From Azolla caroliniana (lineage: Eukaryota > Polypodiophyta): a DNA stretch of 64,000 bases. Made by a program: the position numbers and the translations under genes. Position 1 is the stretch's first letter; the number at the start of each line of letters is the position of its first letter. The DNA lies in NCBI GenBank assembly GCA_043228905.1, contig JBHGNT010000003.1, positions 10,540,001 through 10,604,000 on the forward strand. The letters run 5' to 3'. The notes below the pieces were generated by a model, which was given only the letters and a program-made list of their open reading frames with translations, was not told the origin of the DNA and searched no databases. Positions 55,601 through 64,000 of the stretch are shown one piece after another.

Positions 55601-58600
55601 CAAAGTTGGTTTTACGTACATCTGATATTTCTTTATTGCATTGTTTCCATCTTTGCAATGTACATAGCCGTGTTCTGCTCTGGCCCAAAGTCAGTTATAT
55701 TTGGGCACATTATTTTCTAATCATGAACTACAATATTCATCCAATTTTTGCTACATTATCATTATTATTGCAATTTGTTTTTTCCAGATAACATATTCCT
55801 CCAAAAGTGTTGGAGGGTGCCAGCTCCAGACCTGCACCCTCTTTCATCATTATTATCTCTCTTTTACATTTACTCTTCCTAGATTCTTCTCTCTCTAGAA
55901 TCTGCAACTCTTTAAATGCCTTCTGTCACTAGAATCTACAACACTTTAAATGCCTTCGTACTCTTCTACTTTTTCCAAGATATTCCCTTTTATTCCTAGT
56001 TTATTGTAGTTGTTTGGTAGTACAAGAGTCTCTTAACTACCAAACAACCATTCCCAGTTTTGTATAAATAGGCTATACCAGACTCTTTTGTAAGAAGATT
56101 ATTTTCTGTTGCTAAAAAACAAGCTCTATTCTTTGGCTGTGTCTCTACTCTTTGCAACCATTTTTTCTGCTGCTGTATAACAGCCTTCTCACAGCTTGGC
56201 TGTGTCTAATTTGTTCTAACAATTGCTCCGCTGCTGCTATTAACAGCATTTCTCACAAAAAGATTCAGTTTCTTCTTGCTGGGAAATCCTGATTGAGTTC
56301 CCTTAGAATCCTTTTCTTGCTTTTCTGCAACATCAGGTGTCCCCACTCTTGCAGGAGCTGCTTTCTTGGATTTCTTCCTCTTTTCCTTGACCATGGTGGT
56401 CCCAGTCCCATTGCAGTCCTGACCAGGGTCAAAAATCTTAATGTTCTTGTTGGTATTTCCTGATTCCGTTTCTTGGCTTGGCAGGAATAGAAAATAACAA
56501 CAATTTTAGCAATGGCAGAAAACATTTCCTTTGTCTTTTTTCATTTATCCTTTAATCACCATCATCATTGGCGTTGATATCACATCAGGTTGCCACCAGT
56601 CATCATGTCACCATCTTTGTCAATGCCAGCATTACCTCATCATTCAAATCATTGGTTGCCAGATCGTGTAACCATTCACTTCATTTCTGTCATCATGGTC
56701 GTGACCATTTCACTATGTACTTACCATGGGTATTCCTTTATTGGTGTCTCCAGCCAATCCCATGAACCATAAGATTCATTCATAAATTGCTTTCATTCCC
56801 TTTCCTACCTCAAAGCCTTTCATTATGCACCTATAGATTGTCTCTATCTACATTGTGGTCATTTGCAAACCTAATAGCAATTTGTGTTTATCCAAATGAT
56901 TGATCACCTTTCTTACATTTAATTGGAAAAATGCAATCTCCTTTGTGTGATTGCTGTATTCATTACTATCCTGATTGTAATGTCTCAATACACATATTGC
57001 TTATCTACACACACAACAAATAAATGCAATGTACAAGATCTTCACATTCTGCTTATATTATATAGTTTTTTTAGAACGGAAATTAGTATGAGAACATTTT
57101 TATATAAATCACATTCGAATTTGGAATACAACGTAATACAAAGTTCCGATGTCTCATCATAAAACAAAGTTTTATAGAAGAAGAAGATTTTAAATCATGT
57201 GTATTCTTATTTTCAGCAACCATGTTAAAAATAATCAAGGAAATGCTTCCCAATCATGTACGGATAGCAAAGGATGCACAAGAACTCCTTGTTGAATGCT
57301 GTGTTGGTATATTTTCTCCTGAATTATATGATAAAATAGTTTCTAGAACTTATATTTTTACCAGGCTAATGTTATGAAAGAAAACATGTTTTAAAGAGGG
57401 AGTGATGTTATTTTTAAAGCGTATTGCAGAATTTATCAACCTTATATCGTCGGAATCAAATGAGATTTGTGGTAAGCAAGACAAAAGAATAATAGCACCA
57501 GAACATGTCCTAAAAGCTTTGGAGGTAATATGCTGCTTTTTTTTTAAGTGATACTTGGTTCATTAATATACATAACTCATTGTGTTATCATTACTCTTTG
57601 AAAAGTTCAAGGAATAAGATTATCAAAGATGCAAATTGACATTCACAATGACTGGTCTTATTTACTCTCTGTACTGGGTATATATCGTGGATGAAATTAT
57701 TTATAAACTAATATAAATGCTTGGGAGGATTATTTATGTTTCTTCTCGGCAGGGTGGGACAGCTTTTTTATTGGTAAATGTGATAGTGCAGATCCAAGAT
57801 AATCCGTGCCCCGAATTGAGATTAAACCACCCAATGTCAAAAAGTAAGAAGTTTAATGTTCATCAGTAAGATTTATTACAAGAGAAGCAACTCATACCCT
57901 TGAGGCAAGAGGGGTCAAGGTCTAGTCTTCATCACACCTTCAAGAAAAGCTAAAGAAAACAAAATAGGAAGATAGAATTTTTAACGAGGAAGACAATGAG
58001 ACCAACAAAACTTAATTTGAACTTCCTTCAACAGACAACAGCACCTGTACTTTATTGCCTTGTTCTAACCTCATCCAACCTCCTAAACAAGCGTGTGATG
58101 GCTTGTTTTCTTCCTTCCCCACTATAGAATGTGACCCCTCCTTTTATAGGCCTTCTTCTCCAAAAACCAACGCAACAAAAGTCAAAAGAACACCCTCCAC
58201 TCTTAGCATTTCATTTTTCTTCTATCTTTTTGTTGCTTTTTCTTTACACCTATCGCTACTCTTTCCTCACTTATTAGTGCTTTTTTTCTCTATTGGTGTT
58301 GCTTTTTTCTTCACACATATATCTGCTTTTTTAATACCTATAACTACATTTTTCTTCAAACATGTAGATAGATGCTTTTTCTTTATGCCTATCGATATTA
58401 GGTATGGTACGCCTTATCCTGTTTTTTGGGGTAAAGGCCCTAAATGATTCCCTTATAGTGTGTACATGTGTATTGGCCTAATTATAAAGACCGAAAGTCA
58501 CTTCTCACTTTTTCGTTATCTTTGGGCCAAGTTCAGTGTGAACTTTGCCAACCCTAAAAGGGTCATATAAAACATAAGTTAAGAACTTTTGGATCTCACT

Positions 58601-61600
58601 TCAAAGGAGAGCTCCTCCAGCTCTCTCTCTCTCTCTCTATCTATCTATCTTTTCAGCCATTGCTCTACTTGGGTGACTCCTGAGTGTTCCTCAGCCCTAT
58701 TGACATCATTTCTAACCCTTTCACCTCTTTATAAAGATTATCCTCTGTCGAGATTAAAGGCTCTTTAGGTTTCTCTAACTAAACTAGAAAACGAGTTTAT
58801 ATTATTTAATATATTCTAATTCTTGTTAAAGTTTTACAGTCTCGTTTTCAGAGTTGTACTACAATTTCTAAAAGAATATTTTTTGTAGTTTGAATGGGAT
58901 CCTTGTACAAGATTCACTCAGCATTAAGTACGTATTTATGAGGCCATAACTTAGCCGTGACATCAATATTTAAAGCTCTCCTTCTAAGAGCATATTCTAT
59001 GTATCTTGGATAGCACACACATATGTGTGTGTGTGTGTGTGTGTGCATGCACTCCTACCTTTTATATCCTTTTTAAGAAGTAGGCTTTTGTTTTGCTAAA
59101 CTACTTCTATTTCTTTAATCCCTCCTATGTGTTAAACCCCACAATTGTTTTTAGTTTCTAATGTTACAAGTCAATCACGGGATGCACAAATGGGGTCTAG
59201 ACCAGGACATAACAAAGGGGTTACAATTGATCGGGCAATAGCAATTTGCCATGCACGTAGGCCCTGGCCCCATGGACCACGACCTCGACACCCTTGTCAT
59301 CGACAGATAAAAGCCATTATCTCCAACCATCGTAGGTGCTTCCCTTGCTTCGGAGACATTTCCATTCTGGATCGACCTATGCTAGAGATCTTTCGAAGAC
59401 AAAAGCTACAATATACCTAACTTGAGAATCTCACATGTGCCAAAAACCAGATTCCCTCATTTCTTTTCTTTTCATCTTATTTACTTTTATATTTACTGTG
59501 TAATATTTATTTTATTTTAATTTGTTCTCAAAGACGAGACAACACTTAAGATGTAATCTCTTATTTGGACTTATAGGCCATTTTGGCCTCTTAAAAGACG
59601 TTAATATTTCTTTCTTTCTCTCTTTCTATATCTCTTGCCTTTAGATATTTCAGATAACTATCATTCTATTTTCTACTTCCTTACAACTAGTCTCCATTTT
59701 GAATAAGTGGGAGTTTTGTTTTTCGTATTTGTTCTGTAATCCTTTCACCATGGCAAATACATCAGTCAATGTTGGGGTAGAATTCAGGAAATTTGATGCC
59801 ACTGGATTCGACTTATGGAAGGTTAGAATGGAAAGCACACTTTACTTACAAGGATGTGCAGAAGCATTGGAGGAAAACAAATCAGCTAGTATGGATGATG
59901 TGACTTGGAAACTGTCGTAAGGCAGTTGCCCACATTTATTTGGCAGTATCAGATGAAGTTTTAGGAAATATCAAGGGGCTGACTAGTGGTCATGAGGTAT
60001 GGAGCAAACTGAAGACTATGTACAAGTAAACCACTACAGTGAATCACGTTCACCTGATGAGAAGGCTCATTGCTGCACGACTTGAAGATGTGAAGTCTAT
60101 AGCTGAACACATCTCCACATTAATGGTCCACTCAATCAACTTCAAGATGTAGGATTGCAAATCTTCGACGACGAAATGAAGGCTATCTTTTTACTCATGA
60201 CGTTGCTTGAATCATGGGAGGCGCTTGTAGTCTCACTCTCAAATAGTGCAAACCTTACTTTTGATGGAGTTAAGGAGCAATCCTCAATGAAGAAATTCGT
60301 AGAAAAGCGAGTGGGGAGTCTTTTAGTTCTGCCAACATAACAAGAGGGAGAACTATAACAAAGAATGTATCAATCCAAAGGTCCAGAAGCAAAATCAAGG
60401 GGAAAGAAATCACTCGTGTTCAATGTGGCTGTAAAGGGCATAAAAAGCCTGATTGTAGATTTTATAAACAAGAGCTTCAAAGAAAGATGAAAAATCAAAA
60501 AGATACATAAGAAAAGACACATGGTGTGGACGATAACAAAGGAAAAGAGAGGGAGAAGGCGAATGCAGTCCATGTTGTCCAAACATGAAATAGCAACGGC
60601 AAAGAAAAGGAAAAGAGTGGGCAGATCAAGAGTAGTCCTGTTAGAAGTAAATTGTTGACGGCAATAGGAGAATAAAGGATGGAAGAGTAGCAAACAACTA
60701 GCTAGCCAGTTCAGGGGAAGAAAGTGTTAGGTGGATTTTTGAGCAAAAGCACAATGTCGTTGCAAAGACTACTCTCAGAATCTCTGACTGGATTTTGACG
60801 AACCATTTCTTGGTTAACCACAATCAAGACAGTCCTTGCTCTTGCCAGTCATGGTTGATGAGCATTACTTTGTTGTTTTTGAGATCTACTAGACCACAAG
60901 GCATCTTCGCTCAAAAAAATAAGTTCTTTGAGATTCTACAATGAATTAGTCTCACTAAATTCCATTCATTGTCAGCTTATGGAGTCAGTAGATAATCAGC
61001 AGAGTGCAACTTATAGTTATTTATTCGTGTATTCACCAACATGGAGATTGGAATATTGGGAGAAGCATTTGAAATCCTTTCCTCTTTGAGATTAATGTGA
61101 GTTGCACAGTCGGTCACATCTGGAGATCAAAGGGAATCCTTTCTGATCTAGCTGCATCACATTACATAGAGAGACTTGGGGGTTCGGGAGCATGCCTAGC
61201 GGGTATAGCTATACAAATATTACTATATGCTGATGATATTGTGCTGATTTCTGACTCTCCAGAGGGACTACAAAGATATCTAAATGCCTTAAAATTATTT
61301 TGTATAGACAAAGGTTTGTCGATAAACTGAATAAAACTAAAGTGATGGTGTTTAACACCACTCAAGCATGGTAACAAGATCAGAATCAGAATTCTTCTTG
61401 GGAGAGGAAAAGGTGTAATACACATGCTCCTACATATACCAAGGAGTAACATTTACAGGGCCTAGGATCTCCTTATGGGAGGCTGCTTGTGGCCGACTTT
61501 CTCGTTGATATGCAGCCCTCGGTGCTCTTGAAAGACAATGTGCACATTTGCAATTCCAAGAGCCATGAACTAAGCGGTGGTTATTTGATACACTCGTCAC

Positions 61601-63676
61601 ACCAACTCTTCTCTATGGAGTAGAAACATTGGGACCGATTCTTAAGAAGGAAACTCATTGGAAATATCTAGGTAGACCTTTAGTGTCAATGATTGCCTGC
61701 ACGGTAAGGAGCAAAGCATTTGTGCCCCATGATATAATCTGGGCAGAGATGGGAGCAGCCCATATAATCATCAAGGCTTTGTTCCGATTAGTCACTTGTA
61801 TCCAACGTCTTTGGGAGCTTCCTAAACGAAGGTACCCAAGGTTGGCACTTAATGTCAATTAGAGATTGAGGTAGGTAGATATACACAAATACCTCTAGAA
61901 GAAAGAATTTGCCAATTGTGTCATACAAGGTGTGGAATCCAAAGAATGCTATATTTGCCATTGTAGTGGTTTTTATGAAATAAGAGGGAGATACATTGCC
62001 TCTTTAAACAAGGGCTTTGGCCCACTGTGCAAGGTAATGGAATATGCGAACCAACGGTGCCTAGGACTTTTCTTGCTAAAACTCAAGAGACATAGGGACA
62101 TGTTGTGAAGGACAATAGTACAGCCACACAAGCTCATCCACAATGAATAATCACAACTTTCTTTAGCCTATCACTCCTACCAATGCTACAAGTCAATCAA
62201 GGGCTACACAAATGGGCTCCCGACCAAGACATAACAAAGGGATTATAATAGATCGGGCAATAGTAATTTGTCGAGCACGTAGGCTCCTGCCCCATGAACC
62301 ACCGATTATCTCTCGCCATTGTAGGCGCTCTTGCTTCGAAGACCCCTCCATTCTGGAAACCTATGCTAGAGATCTTTTGAAGACAAAAGTTATAATATGT
62401 CTAATGTGAGAATCTTACATGTGCCGAAAACCAAATTCTTTAGTCCTTTTTTATCTTATTTACTTTTATATTTACTTAGTAATATTTATTTTGTTTTGAT
62501 TTGTTGTTCTCAAAGACGAGACAACACTTCAGATGTAATCTCTTGTTTGACCTTATAGGCCATTTTGGCCTCTTAAAAGACTTTAATATATTTTCCTTTC
62601 TTTCTTTTTTTCTCGAGGAACACTTGGAGAAGACCCCCAATGAGAATTTTCTAGAATTAACTAGGAGATACAAAGTTAAAAGAAAGAATCCATGATGTAG
62701 CTGAAAAGTTGATGAAACAACAGTAACAAAAAAAAAAATCATGGATTCCTAGGGAAGTTGATAAACTTGAAGTAATGACACAAGGTTTCTCTCAAAACCG
62801 CCAACAGCTAGAGAAATAATTATATCATAAAGGATGATTGGGTTAAGGAAATTGAGAAATGATTCTGTAGAAACAAAATGCACACTTACATTTTGAACAA
62901 TGGCCTTCATGGCATTTCATGGGCAAATTCAGAGCAGCAACAACTTATATGAAATTTTAGAAGTATAAATTTTATTACATCTTTGTGTTACCGTACGAGA
63001 TGTATGGACACCCTCGTTACACTCAACTTTCCATACATCTCGTAAGGTAACACTTTGTTTACTGTCTCATTAATGATCAATTGGTGGTGTTTCATTAATG
63101 ATCATGTGGTGTTGTACCTATGACAAACAAAATGTAAAGAATATGTGGGTTCTATTGGTCTTGACTCTTTCTTGTATATATTTTTATAGTAATACAATTT
63201 CATTGTAAAAAAAAAGGGGACTTTAAAACTCCTTGCTTGCAAAGGCCCTCACCTCAGTCTTTCTTTTTAGAGAAAGAGAGTTCAAAGTTATTTCTTGGTG
63301 TCTGTGCAATAGGCTTAGAATTTCTTCGGAAGAGTTAAAACTTCTTTTTCCTACTTGCAATAGGATTTGGGATTCAAAAGCTACATGGAAGAGGTTCAGA
63401 TTGCCTTAAATGAGCATAAACGAGAATCTATGGTAAGCTAAATCTTGTTACTCAAACACAACAGGCGTTTTAATTGGGCTCTGAACAAACTATGTATATG
63501 GTGGATGCATATATATTTAGGACTCTGGTAGAGCAAGTGGGAAATGGGGGAGCGAATACAAGATGATGAGTGAGGAAGAAGCTGTTGCAGAGCAGAAAAG
63601 AATGTTTGCCGAAGCACGAGAGCGAATGAAAAGTGGAACCTTATCAATAATACCAAAACATCATGAAGAGGAGTGA
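52553..63676 (+). CDS. DR1: DR1 / NC2-beta, histone-fold TBP-binding repressor
   Basis: Coding exons 52566-52617, 57217-57306, 57430-57524, 63364-63432 and 63521-63676 (the first exon starts at 52553). The sum is 462 nt, or 154 codons including TGA, close to the about 159 residues of plant DR1. Phases agree throughout (1, 1, 0, 0) and every junction has GT/AG. The product pairs with NC2-alpha through a histone fold and binds TBP on promoters, repressing or tuning pol II initiation. Histone-fold landmarks are ATMLKIIKEMLP, VRIAKDAQELLVECCVEFIN, IIAPEHVLKALE and DLGFKSYMEEV. The tail EEEAVAEQKRMFAEARERM is the conserved C-terminal helix. The position of the usual initiator Met (MDP...) is CTG (52566-52568: LDPSLASRVKEDVSLPK). 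It is an A-to-C change in good context (A at -3, G at +4). Either a CTG start, an unseen upstream exon, or a sequence error is possible; the next in-frame Met is at 57222 inside the fold. Introns 1, 2 and 4 (about 4.2, 4.6 and 5.8 kb) hold transposon remains. Confidence 0.85.
52618..53336. other. DR1: intron 2 of DR1, left part
   Basis: AT-rich, no gene or element recognised. Confidence 0.4.
53606..53632. repeat. interstitial telomere-type repeat (TTTAGGG)n
   Basis: About 3.5 units of TTTAGGG, the plant telomere repeat in G-rich orientation on the plus strand, joined to the left arm of the inverted repeat. Confidence 0.9.
53633..53764. repeat. near-perfect inverted repeat (56-bp arms)
   Basis: Arms 53633-53688 and 53709-53764 pair at 55 of 56 positions around a 20-nt loop. 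The right arm belongs to the minus-strand LINE; the left arm plus loop is the same LINE region in plus orientation. Confidence 0.95.
54484..54940 (+). mobile_element. solo LTR 1 in DR1 intron 2, TSD CTGCT
   Basis: 457 bp, TGTTGGAGGG...TTCTCACA, flanked by perfect CTGCT (54479-54483 and 54941-54945). TATA box TATAAATAGG at 54745-54754. Same family as 55808-56257. No internal genes are left. Confidence 0.92.
54965..55040 (-). repeat. LINE 3' end fragment
   Basis: On the minus strand GATGCAATCTCTTGTTTGGC and CCTCTTAAAGGACGTTAATG match the 3' ends at 59530-59610 and 62520-62590. A 5'-truncated LINE insertion. Confidence 0.65.
55041..55807. other. DR1: intron 2 of DR1, middle part
   Basis: No gene. 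A roughly 100-bp unit ending CTCTGGCCCAAAGT/CTATGGCCCAAAGT occurs twice (about 55540-55602 and 55610-55690). Confidence 0.4.
55808..56257 (+). mobile_element. solo LTR 2 in DR1 intron 2, TSD AAAAG
   Basis: 450 bp, TGTTGGAGGG...TTCTCACA, flanked by perfect AAAAG (55803-55807 and 56258-56262). TATA box at 56063-56070. It is colinear with solo LTR 1, with scattered substitutions and small deletions. Different duplications show two separate insertions. Confidence 0.92.
56258..57216. other. DR1: intron 2 of DR1, right part
   Basis: No gene or element recognised; AT-rich, ending at the acceptor of the second coding exon. Confidence 0.4.
57217..57306 (+). CDS. DR1: DR1 second coding exon
   Basis: Acceptor TTTTCAG at 57210-57216, donor GTATAT at 57307. 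Encodes ATMLKIIKEMLPNHVRIAKD to ECCV, the first helix and start of the long helix of the histone fold. In the middle of the fold PNHVRIAKDA replaces the common PPDVRVARDA. Confidence 0.9.
57430..57524 (+). CDS. DR1: DR1 third coding exon
   Basis: Acceptor GTATTGCAG, donor GTAATA at 57525. Encodes EFINLISSESNEICGKQDKR and IIAPEHVLKALE. A GGTAAG at 57471 looks like a donor but the conserved protein reads on through it. Confidence 0.9.
57525..59154. other. DR1: intron 4 of DR1, left part
   Basis: No gene. CT run at 58619-58640 with TATC units after it, and (GT)n at 59026-59045. An open frame at 58055-58447 has no recognisable motif. Confidence 0.4.
59155..59625 (+). repeat. LINE 3' end, copy 1
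   Basis: Matches 62186-62605 over about 430 bp, including CAAAGACGAGACAACACTT and GGCCATTTTGGCCTCTTAAA. It starts inside the ORF2 end and stops at the 3' terminus, as expected of a 5'-truncated LINE insertion. Confidence 0.75.
59749..60700 (+). pseudogene. copia gag relic in DR1 intron 4
   Basis: ATG at 59749: MANTSVNVGVEFRKFDATGF, DLWKVRMESTLYLQGCAEAL, then a frameshift near 59915. Later blocks are VLGNIKGLTSGHEVWSKLKT, VNHVHLMRRLIAARLEDVKS, LQIFDDEMKAIFLLMTLLES and WEALVVSLSNSANLTFDGVK, then a basic region and a zinc-knuckle remnant (CGCKGHKKPDC, 60418-60455). Several stops. This gag lineage differs from those of copia-1, -2, -B and -C. No LTR or pol was found with it. Confidence 0.75.
60701..61089. 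other. undefined sequence between copia and LINE relics
   Basis: No motif that I can assign; stops in all frames. Confidence 0.4.
61090..62605 (+). pseudogene. LINE ORF2 RT 3' half and 3' end, plus
   Basis: Plus-strand non-LTR element. RT palm with the active site LLYADDIVLISDSPEGLQRY (61097-61330; YADD intact), then LFCIDKGLSIN, RGKGVIHMLLHIPRS, TLLYGVETLGPILKK, PLVSMIACTVRSKAFVPHDI and TCIQRLWELPKRRYPRLALN (to 61860). A Cys/His end follows (CYICHCSGFYEIRGRY, near 61950), then the 3' UTR ending at the CTCTTAAAAGACTTTAATA motif near 62590. Stops and shifts interrupt it. It is the same family as the minus copy at 53337-54480. Confidence 0.75.
62606..63363. other. DR1: intron 4 of DR1, right part
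   Basis: No gene. Contains the hairpin at 62985-63053. Confidence 0.4.
62985..63053. repeat. short inverted repeat (24-bp arms)
   Basis: Arms 62985-63008 and 63030-63053 pair at 23 of 24 positions around a 21-nt loop. It could be a tiny foldback element or a hairpin-forming transcript segment of the DR1 intron. Confidence 0.9.
63364..63432 (+). CDS. DR1: DR1 fourth coding exon
   Basis: Acceptor CTTGCAATAG, donor GTAAGC at 63433. Encodes DLGFKSYMEEVQIALNEHKR and ESM: the end of the histone fold and the next helix. Phase 0 at both ends. Confidence 0.9.
63521..63676 (+). CDS. DR1: DR1 fifth coding exon
   Basis: Acceptor ATATATTTAG at 63511-63520, stop TGA at 63674-63676. Encodes SGRASGKWGSEYKMMSEEEA, the conserved FAEARERM helix and a short acidic end (HHEEE). 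Confidence 0.9.
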   Translation, partial: DSGRASGKWGSEYKMMSEEEAVAEQKRMFAEARERMKSGTLSIIPKHHEEE

Positions 63677-64000
63677 GTAGGCATATTTTTGATAGAGTTT
63701 TCAAGAGCTAGTGTCATTTGGGAAAAAGGAAAAAGAAAAAGAAACCCAAAACCTTGATTTTATAATGAAATAACTTTTCTACTTCCTTAGCGTTTTTATT
63801 CTGAGATTTATCACTGTACAATTTGTTGGTGCTGCTTGAGGGTTTTACTAGTTTCATGAGAAAAGTGGAATTGTGGAATGAATTAAAAAAACGATTAACT
63901 TGGGTGTGACCATATTATATATACCAGTCCAATGTGATGGATTTCTCTGCAATGGTATGTGTTCCTCAACCACATAACATAGAAGTAAACGCTCAATCAT
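63677..64000. other. DR1: 3' flank of DR1
   Basis: Probable 3' UTR. Candidate poly(A) signals are AATGAAATAA near 63763 and AATGAATTAAAA near 63877; neither is decisive. Confidence 0.4.

Noticed and set aside
54484-56257. One short LTR element with two LTRs
   Set aside because: Each LTR has its own perfect but different TSD, and there is no primer site or polypurine tract between them.
57471-57476. Alternative splice donor GGTAAG inside the third DR1 coding exon
   Set aside because: Splicing here would remove the conserved IIAPEHVLKAL helix; the frame continues cleanly to the donor at 57525.
58055-58447. 130-codon frame in DR1 intron 4
   Set aside because: Phe/Leu-rich from pyrimidine-rich DNA, no recognisable domain, inside an intron.
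1-64000. A novel defence or biosynthetic gene system
   Set aside because: Apart from the PDV2-like and DR1-like genes, every coding block I could read is retroelement gag, pol or LINE ORF2.

Overview
The window looks like nuclear DNA of a flowering plant. It holds two intron-containing host genes of plant type in a dense stack of LTR retrotransposons (Ty1/copia and Ty3/gypsy), LINE relics, solo LTRs and MITE-like elements. Intergenic DNA is AT-rich, TATA-bearing LTRs recur, and there is one 100-N assembly gap (26310-26409). All family names come from reading the translations; no database was searched.

Layout. 1-3126: copia and gypsy fragments, ending in a copia 3' LTR that is itself split by a solo LTR of related sequence. 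3127-6350: AT-rich DNA with LINE relics and a duplicated AT-rich repeat. 6355-18690: a three-level nest on the minus strand. A degenerate gypsy pol is split by an old copia (7433-17739), which is split by a nearly complete copia (9668-16325), whose reverse transcriptase is split by a solo LTR (12169-12885). Each junction has a target-site duplication (TSD), and the interrupted reading frames resume across them.

20407-22194 (+): a two-exon PDV2-like plastid-division gene of 360 codons with a 91-bp tandem repeat in its intron. 22195-26309: gene-poor DNA with a MITE-like element that contains a second foldback. 26410-29144: a non-autonomous LTR element with no credible coding sequence, partly hidden by the gap. 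29145-31148: 3' half of a chromodomain gypsy with its 3' LTR. 31150-33177: copia pol tail and LTR. 33178-36240: degenerate minus-strand copia. 36312-40970: degenerate minus-strand gypsy. 41000-41906: a different gypsy relic, interrupted by a copia LTR and gag (41907-42787) that carries an hAT-like MITE (42788-43323). 43860-47689: a young gypsy with an open pol of about 1,090 codons that has lost its gag and most of its 5' LTR.

48240-63676 (+): a DR1/NC2-beta (NF-YB-like histone-fold) transcription-repressor gene. Five coding exons total 154 codons including the stop. They are scattered over about 11 kb because introns 1, 2 and 4 are filled with LINEs, solo LTRs and gypsy/copia relics. The codon at the conserved initiator position is CTG, not ATG.

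The two host genes are unrelated in function (chloroplast division; TBP-binding repression). Everything else is transposon sequence, and the order of insertions can be read from nesting and TSDs. I found no sign of a new defence system, CRISPR array or gene cluster. The most unusual items are the post-RNase H extension of the 9668-16325 copia, the inverted LINE duplication beside telomere-type repeats at 53606-53764, and the CTG start of the DR1 gene.
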